DNA from: Chromera velia
Lineage: Eukaryota; Sar; Chromeraceae
DNA: 11,677 bases
Direction: 5' to 3'
Assembly: GCA_018398765.1 (NCBI GenBank)
Contig: JAHBMJ010003232.1
Location: 80,344 to 92,020, forward strand
Shown: piece by piece, positions 1 through 7,184 of the stretch
How positions within the stretch are numbered: position 1 is the stretch's first letter
How the letters are laid out: each line of letters opens with the position of its first letter
Position numbers and translations under genes: made by a program
The notes under the pieces: generated by a model
The model's input: the letters and a program-made list of their open reading frames with translations, nothing else
Told to the model about the DNA's origin: nothing
Database searches by the model: none

Positions 1-307
1 CAGGCAACATCAGGTTTTCAGAGAGAGATGTTGTGGGAGAGGACGCACAGGCGGAGCTGGCCACTCAGGCAGATTTCGAGGCTCTCAGCGGTCTTCTGGG
101 TGTCTCCTCTCCTATGCTTCTGTCTCTGTTGACAAAGAAGAAGAGACTGACACCATCAGGAATTGTGGAGTCCCCAGAGAATCCCGCACAGGCACGACAG
201 AACGTGATAGTCTGGGAACGGCGATCTACGACGAGCTGTTCAACTGGCTGATCAGAAAAATCAACCAAGTCATCGAGGTGCCAATGGAGGGACAACGTTG
301 GATTGGG
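1..307 (+). CDS. Myosin exon 1 (open at window edge, contains a frame break)
   Basis: It reads [19 protein letters not shown] in the frame starting at base 3, then through the [17 protein letters not shown] helix to [10 protein letters not shown] near 200. From about 203 the myosin pattern continues in another frame as [21 protein letters not shown]. The spacing between the Ala of PAQA and RDSL becomes family-normal if one base is added between 202 and 203. The exon ends WIG at 307, followed by donor GTACGT. Continuing past 307 gives no myosin-like sequence, which supports this donor. The left edge of the exon lies outside the window. Confidence 0.85.
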
Positions 308-467
308 GTACGTCTGCAACACGGAAGAGGAGAAAGAGTCATTTCGTTCACGGCTGGATTTCTTTCTTGTGCTTCTTCAGCATGTGCCTGCCGTCGGAGA
401 AACCTTTAAAGCAAGTATTCGTGACTTCATTGTTGACTTTCTGTGTCGGTCTGGGAGTGTTTGCGTC

Positions 468-504
<37 letters not shown>

Positions 505-2956
505 TTGTTTGTTTGTTTGTCTGTCTGTCTGTCTGTCTGTCTTTGTGACTTCGTAGAGGTGGGATTGCCATCCGCTCTTCTTCCTTGTCACCTTGGTTCC
601 TCTTTTTCTTTGTTGCAGATTCTGGATGGTTTCGGGTTCGAGTGCTGTGAAGAAAACTCATACGAACAATTTCTGATCAACTACGCCAACGAGAAACTCC
701 AACAGTTCTTTGTGGAGAACGTCTTCAAGGCTGAGGTCTGTCTGCCTTTTCATTCCTCTTTTCTGCGCACGTTTCTTTGTTCGTTGATTTTCCGTTGCAC
801 GTTTGCGTGCTTGCTTCAGACACGGCTGCTTATTTCATTCTGTTTCTGTCGTCTTTCGTTTTCCTCTTCTCCATCTCGTTGTGCCTCTCCTCAAACTCAG
901 CTCACCACCGATTGCAGATCGACAGGTACAAAGCAGAGGGCATCGACCACTCGACGATCGTCTACCAGGACAACCAGGAGGTGATAGACGTGATGGACCA
1001 TAGGTCAGTCAGTCAGGCAGGAAGCATCGGATGGGAGGGGAAGGGGGGGAAAGCAAGGAACAGGCCGATGTGTACATGGGATGAGCTTTGTTGTTAAAAT
1101 GGTCGTGTCGGTACACCAACAGACAGAATGAAAAAGAGAATGTGGCAATGCACTTGTTGGTAATCAAAGTTTGCAACAAAACAGAGACCAACCGTCCGGC
1201 GCATTTTGATCCACTTGCTGATCATAGGGTCAGCAGGCCAGCATGGGGAGGCCAGGAAGCTTGATGAGAAGAGCGTTGCTCTCTGGGTTGGTACACCAGC
1301 ACATGAAGGGCAGTGCCAGTGCGTTTGCAGAAAAATAGAGACGGATTGCTTGATACGTTCTCAAACATGTGGAGTTCACCAAAAAGCCGAATTTCTGTTT
1401 TAAAAACGCCCCCAAATTTTCTCTTACCTGTCCTTTAATGTCTTACCTGTCCTGCGGCTTTTTGTGACGGTGCGGGGCCCTGCCGCCGTATGTGATCGGA
1501 CTTGCAATGTATTTTCTCCGCTCTCTGCGTGTCAGGGACTTCGGTATTCTCTCCAAACTGGGAGAGCAGTGCCTCCTTGCTACAGAAACGTCCCAGGCAT
1601 TCACGGCGTCCTCCAAGGTCTGTCTGTCTGTCTGTCTGTCCATCGATGTGAGGGGTCGGGCGGGGGGCGGGAGGGAGGGATTGATTATTGGAAGAGAGGC
1701 TCAAGATAGACAGGGACAGGGACAGAACAGGGACACGCCTTTCCTATTTTCCTATTTGACTTCGATTTGCTTCCTGACCCTTCCGTGTTTTGGACCCTCA
1801 CTGTCCTACTCTTTCCATCTCTTTCCCTTGTGAGGGGGGGGAGGGGGAAACGAAATTGGCTGGAAGAGAGGCAGAGGAGAAGGAACAAACTGTTCTGATG
1901 CAAAGCTCCTCTTCTGTTTGACTCCAGTATTGCTGCCTGACCACTTTGTCTGTCTGGCCGTCATCGCCTGCGTGACTCCCTCCCACTCTGCAGCAAGGCC
2001 TCGCGGGGTCGCCGTTCTTCTCCTCCCCCAGGGTCGACGCCGCGAAGAAATTCATTGTACACCACTCGGCAGCGAACGTCGAATACAACGCAGACGCATT
2101 CCTGGAGAAGAACAAGGACGTGCTGTCGGCAGACCTGACGGAACTGCTGAAGGGTTCTCAGAGCAACGTCCTCTCGTCGGTGTTCAGGGAAGTTGAGGTC
2201 CTAGATCCACGGAACATGAAGGGCAAATACATCGGCTCCCAGTTCCAGAGATCCATCACGGCGCTCCTGGACCTCCTGACTGAATCAGAAGCCCATTTTA
2301 TCAGGTACGCCTGAAGGCACGCAGGGGGCTGGGTAGGGAATCAGCCGGAGACACGACCTTTTGCCGAAAGGGACAAGGAGGGTCTTCAGAAGGCCGCATT
2401 GTGTCAATCATGAAGTGTTTGCTTGTGTGAATGAGAGTTTTTGCCTTCTCGAAAACAGTCTCTCTGGTCTTCTCCGTCCCTCTGTCCAATTGACCGACTG
2501 CATGCAGGTGCATCAAGACAAACTCACAAAAGAAGGCCTTTGAAGTGGAACCTGCTGTAGTCATCAACCAGCTGAGGTGTCTCTCCATCCTCGATGTGAT
2601 TGCGCTGGAGCACGCGAGGTCAGCATGCATAGGATTTTCGAAGGTCTCAATGAGCAGGAAGGATTGATGAATGAATTAAGGCGAAAAGAAAAGAAAGAAA
2701 GAAAGAAAGAAAAAAAGAAAGAAGAAAGGCAGACAGGCAGACAGACAGACAGACAGACAGACAGATAGACAGACAGACAGACAGACAGAAAGAAAGAAAG
2801 AAAGAAGAAAGGAAGAAAGAAAGAAAGAAAGAAGGCAAAACGTAAGAAAGCAAGCAAGCAAGAAAGAAAGAAAGAAACAAAGAAAGCAAGCAAGCAAGCA
2901 AGAAAGAAAGAAAGCAAGCAAGCAAGAAAGAAAGAAAGACAGACAGACAGACAGAA

Positions 2957-2992
<36 letters not shown>

Positions 2993-4119
2993 CAGAAAGC
3001 AAGAGAGCAAGCAAGAAAGCAAGAAGGAAAGCAAGGAAGCAAGGAGGCAAGAAAGAAAGAAAGAAAGAACGAAAGAAAGACAGACAGACAGACAGAAAGA
3101 AAGAAAGAAAAACAGACAGAAAGACAGAAAAGAGAGAAAGACAGAAAAGAAAGAAAGACAGACAGAAAGAAAGAAAAAAAGAAAGAAAGAAAGAAAGGAA
3201 GGAAGGAAGGGAGGGAGGAAGGGAGGGAGGAAGGAGACAAAAAAGAATGAGAGAAGCAAAGAAAGAAAAAACAACGAAAAAAGACCCCCGAACACAAAAC
3301 AAAAGGCCTCCTAGCTCTGTCTTCACACAGATTTCGTGTGTCTCCAAATTCACTTGTCTGCAGAGAAGTGAACGAGTGGCTGGGCCCCCAGGAGGTGCAG
3401 GTCAGTACAGACGCAAGGAGAAGCACGGAAGGAGGCGGAAGGAGGAATCAGGAAAAAGAAGGGAGCGGGGGAGAAGATCACCAGAAGGGGGGCATTCAGA
3501 TTTGACTGACGGGAAGGAGGCAATTAATTGCGGTTCCTTTTCGACTTAATATCGCTCTGTGCCTTTTTTCGCATCTCTCTCAGTAAAACGGTGCCAATTC
3601 AAGTATGGGTGCAGAAAGCTAGCTCGGAACCCCGTGCCCGTTGAGCACGCGTGTTCGAAATACTGGTGCAGACAGTTGAATCTGTGCACGGGCGTTCGGC
3701 CGAGGCTTTCATAAAGACCTTCGATCTATGATTTTGTCACAGATGTTGTCGGGACTTCCCTCTTCTGTGCTTGCACAATTATTCACCGAGCTAGAACAAC
3801 GATGAATCCATCGTTTTGGCCAGTTCAGTGAGTGATCTCTATCTGCTTTTCTCTTTATCTCCCTGAGTGACGATTGCAGGACGGGGCAATTCGCTTCAGA
3901 ACGCGCAGTACCGGGGGAATGGCGTGTGGGGATCCCTACTTCCCTGCCGACGAGCACCTCCAGAGCGAATCCGAATACTCGAAGCTAGACTCGAAGGACA
4001 AAGAAGAAGAGGAAGAAGAAGAAGAAGAAACAGAAGAAGCAGCAGGAGCAGCAGGAGCAGCAGCAGCAGCAGCAGAAGGAAACGAAGATGCCTCAGAACA
4101 CCTCCAATCGGAATGCTGA
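1..4119 (+). CDS. Myosin heavy chain, class XIV-like (3' part, 8 exons, frameshift in exon 1)
   Basis: Joined exons are 1-307, 619-735, 918-1003, 1536-1617, 1994-2304, 2508-2618, 3331-3400 and 3880-4119. The product is the C-terminal part of an actin-based ATP-driven motor; the N-terminal half with the P-loop and switch I lies left of the window. Visible in order are the strand GNIRF, the [14 protein letters not shown] helix, switch II (LDGFGFE), the relay helix ([11 protein letters not shown]), [42 protein letters not shown] and HFIRCIKTN. These are family landmarks of all myosins. The KNKDVL-style lower 50 kDa segment and the short C-terminus after the motor suggest class XIV, which in apicomplexans drives gliding. 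That class call is inference. No IQ motif (IQxxxRGxxxR) is visible. Exons 2-8 sum to 1017 nt, a multiple of three, ending at TGA 4117-4119. Exon 1 needs one extra base near 202-203 to stay in frame. Confidence 0.88.
467..544 (+). repeat. (GTCT)n-(GTTT)n-(GTCT)n microsatellite in intron 1
   Basis: About eight GTCT units, then about five GTTT units, then about six GTCT units, inside the 311-nt first myosin intron (308-618). The symmetric layout suggests point change and spread of GTTT in the middle of an older GTCT array. Confidence 0.95.
619..735 (+). CDS. Myosin exon 2: switch II and relay helix
   Basis: The 39 codons begin right after acceptor TTGTTGCAG and read [17 protein letters not shown], then the relay helix with [11 protein letters not shown] and VFKAE. 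The exon is phase 0 at both ends and joins exon 1 as [11 protein letters not shown], the classic switch II context. The donor is GTCTGT. Switch II carries Gly where myosins normally have Ile after the Asp. The Glu of GFE is present. Confidence 0.93.
918..1003 (+). CDS. Myosin exon 3: relay to upper connector
   Basis: After acceptor GATTGCAG it reads [18 protein letters not shown], then [10 protein letters not shown], and ends with two bases of a split Arg codon before donor GTCAGT. The pattern xYxxEGI....I.Y.DN..VIDV is the usual myosin segment after the relay helix. Confidence 0.92.
1004..1535 (+). other. Myosin intron 3 with a degenerate internal duplication
   Basis: This 532-nt intron has a G-rich start. 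Two related blocks share GATGAG..GGT(C/T)G..GGTACACCA(A/G)CA and further on GTTTGCA(A/G)..AGAGAC. Block one runs about 1079-1196 and block two about 1262-1350. The short ORFs across it show no family resemblance. Confidence 0.5.
1536..1617 (+). CDS. Myosin exon 4: GILSxLxEQC segment
   Basis: Acceptor GTGTCAG is followed by one base that completes the Arg codon left by exon 3. The exon then reads [17 protein letters not shown] and QAFTASSK, corresponding to the G(I/L)xxLLxxEC..P..(T/S)D..F segment of myosins. It ends at AAG in phase 0. The donor is GTCTGT and is itself the first unit of a (GTCT)5 repeat. Confidence 0.9.
1618..1640 (+). repeat. (GTCT)5 microsatellite starting at the intron 4 donor
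   Basis: The repeat begins at the first base of intron 4, so the 5' splice site GTCTGT is the first repeat unit. The rest of intron 4 (to 1993) is G-rich and then pyrimidine-rich, with no exon needed for frame. Confidence 0.95.
1994..2304 (+). CDS. Myosin exon 5: lower 50 kDa domain
   Basis: The start follows CTCTGCAG at 1993. This acceptor restores phase 0 after exon 4 and adds [21 protein letters not shown] competing CAG at 2031 would put the exon out of frame. Landmarks are [25 protein letters not shown], the helix [16 protein letters not shown], then [19 protein letters not shown] and EAHFIR. The sequence corresponds to the region running into the actin-binding helix-loop-helix and SH helix. 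Donor GTACGC leaves a split Arg codon. Confidence 0.93.
2508..2618 (+). CDS. Myosin exon 6: RCIKTN / SH helix region
   Basis: Acceptor GCATGCAG is followed by the base completing Arg, giving [19 protein letters not shown] and [18 protein letters not shown]. Myosins normally read RCIKPN...QLR..G(V/I)LE. Here Pro is Thr and the Gly-Val is Ser-Ile. It ends in a split codon (AG) before donor GTCAGC. In the family a G(Y/F)xxR converter motif follows within a few residues, and it is not visible immediately downstream. Confidence 0.92.
2676..3243 (+). repeat. Long purine-biased mixed GAAA/CAGA/CAAG tract in intron 6
   Basis: This fills most of the 712-nt intron 6. It is a patchwork of (GAAA)n, (CAGA)n, (CAAG)n and GGAA/GGGA blocks with almost no T (a single GATAG and a CGTAAG). 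The long reading frames on either strand (Ser/Phe/Leu-rich on minus, Lys/Arg on plus) only reflect the repeat. Confidence 0.95.
3331..3400 (+). CDS. Probable myosin exon 7 (converter position, divergent)
   Basis: Acceptor CTTCACACAG precedes a base that completes the split codon of exon 6. The frame then reads [20 protein letters not shown] and EVQ before donor GTCAGT. A second acceptor, TTGTCTGCAG at 3363, is 33 nt downstream and keeps the same frame, so both could be used. The residues do not match the expected converter motif G(Y/F)xxR, so membership in the gene rests on phase, splice signals and an open frame. A missing or unrecognised converter exon is the main alternative. Confidence 0.45.
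3880..4119 (+). CDS. Probable last myosin exon: acidic Glu/Ala-rich C-terminus
   Basis: A pyrimidine-rich stretch with a TGAC branch-like element and acceptor GATTGCAG precedes phase-0 sequence that joins exon 7 directly. It reads [20 protein letters not shown], then [21 protein letters not shown] run of nine Glu follows, then [18 protein letters not shown], ending ASEHLQSEC with TGA at 4117-4119. The Glu and Ala runs come from GAA and GCA codon repeats. All three forward frames are open for much of this exon because of the repeat; this frame was chosen for phase and composition. No polyadenylation signal is obvious downstream. Confidence 0.5.
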   Translation, partial: DGAIRFRTRSTGGMACGDPYFPADEHLQSESEYSKLDSKDKEEEEEEEEETEEAAGAAGAAAAAAEGNEDASEHLQSEC

Positions 4120-4903
4120 GAGGAGGACAAAGAAGCAGAAGAAGCAGCAGCAGAAGCGAGGAAGGGAGAGAAGAGAAGTCAGTCGATCCCACTCGCCATG
4201 CATGCAGACGCAAAAGCAAACAACCAAGGAGTGCGACGAATGATATGCTGTGACACACAGACAACAAATCTACAAATCAAATCCCAGGACTCCTCCATGC
4301 ACTAATGTGAAGACCGAGAGAGGCCTCGTCATTCACTGCTTGTGAAATTACTTTCACTTCCATCCACGGATCGTCAGACCCTTTGACTCACCAACGTGTC
4401 TTTTCCCCTTCTATTGTCGCGTCGCTGTTTCGGCTGCATGGGGTGTCGCCACAGGTTCCGTCCTAAACGTCACCAATTGGTCTTTCCCCCCCCTCAAAAC
4501 CCTCTATTGACAAATGCTTTTACATATGCCCCTTTTATGCATAGCCTTTTCGCAACCGCTCTGCGTCGCGTTTTCGTGGGGAAGGTAAAAGTAAAGGCCG
4601 AAATTCTCATTTTGCTTCAGTCCATTCACAACGATGATGAACATGACCCCTCATTAATGTTGTGGTGCATGAATGTGCTGCAGAACCAGAAGGAGAGCAG
4701 GAAGACGACCGAGACGACATGTGTGCTCAGAGACAGAAGGGCTCTTCAACGAACAGGGCATACAGAAGCAGTCGGTCGGGGAATTCCGTAACTTTCTTTT
4801 CCTTTCGTTGCTGTTTTGGTCGGCCGATTGTTTTCTTTATATTTCTTGTTTTCTTACCGCCGCCGAGTCGCCGGAACGGGTCCTCCCACCTCTTCTTCCA
4901 CAG
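4120..4903. other. Spacer downstream of the myosin gene, no supported gene
   Basis: This holds the myosin 3' flank and mixed-composition sequence. A plus frame is open at 4396-4791 without family features. A segment after CTGCAG (4684-4787) ending at GTAACT could be an exon, since all three frames are open there. The frame starting at 4686 is acidic, then Ser/Arg-rich. I cannot choose a frame or attach it to a gene. Confidence 0.4.
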
Positions 4904-5168
4904 GCGGGTCCAGCATGGTGCTTCCTTCCAGGTCACCTACAGACACGGGCACAGACAGACAGACAGACAGACAGACAGAGCATCCGGGGACGTACAGAGA
5001 CAGAGACAGAGACGCGCTCGGGGACATGAATCATCCGGCAGATCCTTCTCGAGTGTTTGTCTCAATTGCCGTGGTGCCCCGACATGCACCGGCGGATGAC
5101 GCTCTTTTCCGCCCTTCTGCCAAGTTCCGGGGCCCCCGCGGTCGGACGGCTGGATGCACTACCGATCG
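4904..5168 (+). CDS. Possible internal exon of an unidentified gene
   Basis: It is bounded by a strong acceptor (pyrimidines then TTCCACAG) and the most consensus-like donor in the window, GTGAGT at 5169. One frame is open throughout: GGSSMVLPSRSPTDTGTDRQ, a (ACAG)n-coded TDRQ stretch, a YRDRDRD segment and VFVSIAVVPRHAPADDALF. It begins in phase 1 and would end in phase 2, so it does not join in frame to the next gene's exon at 6047. The frame that would end in phase 1 has a stop at 5027-5029. The segment could belong to an unseen gene or be non-coding. Confidence 0.25.
4951..4980 (+). repeat. (ACAG)n microsatellite
   Basis: About six ACAG units lie inside the possible exon 4904-5168. The motif is the reverse complement of the GTCT type seen in the myosin introns. 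Confidence 0.95.
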
Positions 5169-6033
5169 GTGAGTCGACCCTTTCTGTCCTGGTCGTCTGT
5201 TCTCTTCCGCTCTCCGACGTCTCGCGGTGGAAGTTTTGAAGTGCACCGGTAGCGTGAAATCTGGTTCCAAAGGTTTGGCGTGCATGTCTGCCGCGAAGCG
5301 AGAGTGCATGATTTGTTTTGAAGAGAACAGCAATGATCACCTCAGAAGGGGTCGGGCCCAGGGGGCAGCACTTGCATGTACATGCCGAGCGCATGAGTTT
5401 CAAATCTGGATATCGGTTCAGCATTCATGCTGAGCTTTCTACGGGGATCTAAGAATTCTGATGCAATTCGACCAAGCTTGCCTAGTCACTTCTGTCCTCC
5501 CATCTCGCTCGAGTTTGAAGTGGCTGTATGCAGTCTTCTGCTTTGACAAAGGAGTCCAACCTTTTTTTCACTTGCTCTCACGTCTTTTGAGAGTTGACTT
5601 CAATTCGCATCGGCAGCCCAATTCAAAAGACCGCTCATCTCAACATAAAAATCTGAGCGAGGATGAAGTTATTCAAAACTGAAAAGCAACAACGCAAGAA
5701 GGACCATGCAGTGCTGCTCTCCTGGGATTGTGGATGCATGCTCTATCGACCAAAATCGACGTATTTCAAATAAACTTCTTTTTCTTCTTTTTCCCTCTCT
5801 GTTTGCAACTTGCTACGTGCACATCGCCTGGCGCTGGCTGGTGCTCTCACGGTGACCTGCAGTGAGGGGATCCGCTGGCGCCCCCGGCGGCTTGGCGGCT
5901 TCTTTTTTTTTATTTTATTTCGTTCATTTTGTCCGGGTGGCCGTTCAACTTCCTGTACAATTACTCCCCTCCCCTTTTCTCTTTCTTTTCACGGATAATT
6001 CCCAGTTGAGGCCGGTGCGCTTTTCTCCGTGAT
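5169..6033. other. Unassigned stretch upstream of the RS-tailed gene
   Basis: Composition is mixed. A 73-codon open frame at 5461-5682 has no recognisable features. Pyrimidine tracts (5775-5802) and a T-run (5905-5915) stand out. If ATG 6034 is the true start, the 5' leader and promoter of the next gene lie here, but no core promoter element can be identified. Confidence 0.4.
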
Positions 6034-6151
6034 ATGCTGCACGCAGCCAAAGTTTCGGAGCGGCAAGCAGGGGGGTCTTCAAGCGGGGGGTTCAGTTCCC
6101 AGCCTCCTCCTCAAGCAGCTTCTGCCGGAGTTTCTACAGGGGGGTACGGAG
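6034..6151 (+). CDS. RS-tailed protein, first modelled exon (Gly/Ser/Pro-rich)
   Basis: It starts at ATG 6034 (MLHAAKVSERQAGG) or after the CAG at 6046. Either choice gives the same frame. The exon ends after GGYG plus one base at donor GTCTGT. The junction sequence GAGGTCTGTCTGCC is identical to that at the end of myosin exon 2, which supports the donor. Confidence 0.45.
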
Positions 6152-7001
6152 GTCTGTCTGCCTGCCGGGTTTTGTCTCCTGGAAGTGTCTTTTCCGTCCA
6201 CTCGCCTTTCGCTGTCTGGTTCTGCGCAGTATTTCTGCCGTGAGAGAGAACTTTAGTTGAGCAGCCTTTGTGCTCGTCAGAGAGGCAAACGTATCAGCTC
6301 TGTGTGTGTGTTTTGTTGATCCACTGCGTCCTTTCCTCACGGCTCCTCAATTTGTTTTCATACGTTTGTATTTGCATCGGATTCGCGCTGGGGGGGAGGA
6401 AAGATAGAGGGAAGAAGAGTGGCGTCTGTTCTCGGTGCGTCCACTGCATCGGTGCATTACTTTGTTCATTTTGTTCGGAGAGCCGGTGCTGTAAAATTAT
6501 GCGTTTTTCCCCTTCTTTATTTCTACTCATGGATGGTGTTCCAGTGGAAACCGTTACGCTTCCCTCCGTCATGTTTTTGCACGCAGGTGCATCCTCCTCC
6601 TCCTCCTCAAGCCGGACAGGCGAATTCGTCCTCCCCGAGATGGGTGGGTGCCTGGGAGATTACATTTCAGCCAATCTTTGCTTCTCGTCTGTCAATGTCT
6701 GGTTCGTCGTTTTTTCCAGCCATTCCCGCAAGAACCGATCATGAAATCCTGATTCCGCTCTCTCTGGCTTTGCCCCGGTGTCTCTTCTGACTGTTCGGCT
6801 TTTTTGAAATTCGCTGTCTTCTTCCTGTACGTGCGTTGCTCCGTAATTCAAAGTTGATGTATAGTTGTTTTTTCTGACACCCAATTGAGCGAGAGAAAGT
6901 GCCGAAATGCTCAATGGATGTACCAGTGGGAGTGGCCTGTGGCTTTGCTGCAACAACGGAATCAGCTCCGGAAACTTTCATCTCTCTCTCTCCCTCTCTC
7001 T

Positions 7002-7046
<45 letters not shown>

Positions 7047-7144
7047 CGAGTGCGAGTGCGAGTGCGAGAAAGAGACAGAAAGACAGAGAGACAGAGAGAC
7101 ACAGAGACACAGAGACACAGAGACACAGAGACAGAGACAGAGAC

Positions 7145-7184
<40 letters not shown>

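Noticed and set aside
308-548. Continuation of myosin exon 1 past 307 (or ORFs starting at 298/303)
   Set aside because: The text is not myosin-like and runs into the repeat. Splicing at GTACGT gives a perfect [11 protein letters not shown] join.
377-661. Minus ORF with repeated DRQT residues
   Set aside because: It is the translation of the GTCT microsatellite of intron 1.
2032-2196. Myosin exon 5 starting at the CAG ending at 2031
   Set aside because: It breaks the phase with exon 4 and drops the [13 protein letters not shown] segment. The acceptor ending at 1993 restores both.
2564-3426. Long minus-strand ORFs rich in Ser, Phe, Leu, Cys
   Set aside because: They are translations of the GAAA/CAGA repeat tract and lie antisense to the myosin intron.
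3867-4253. Arg/Ser-rich frame overlapping myosin exon 8
   Set aside because: It looks like an RS domain but is the +2 reading of GAA/GCA repeats, and it does not join exon 7 in phase.
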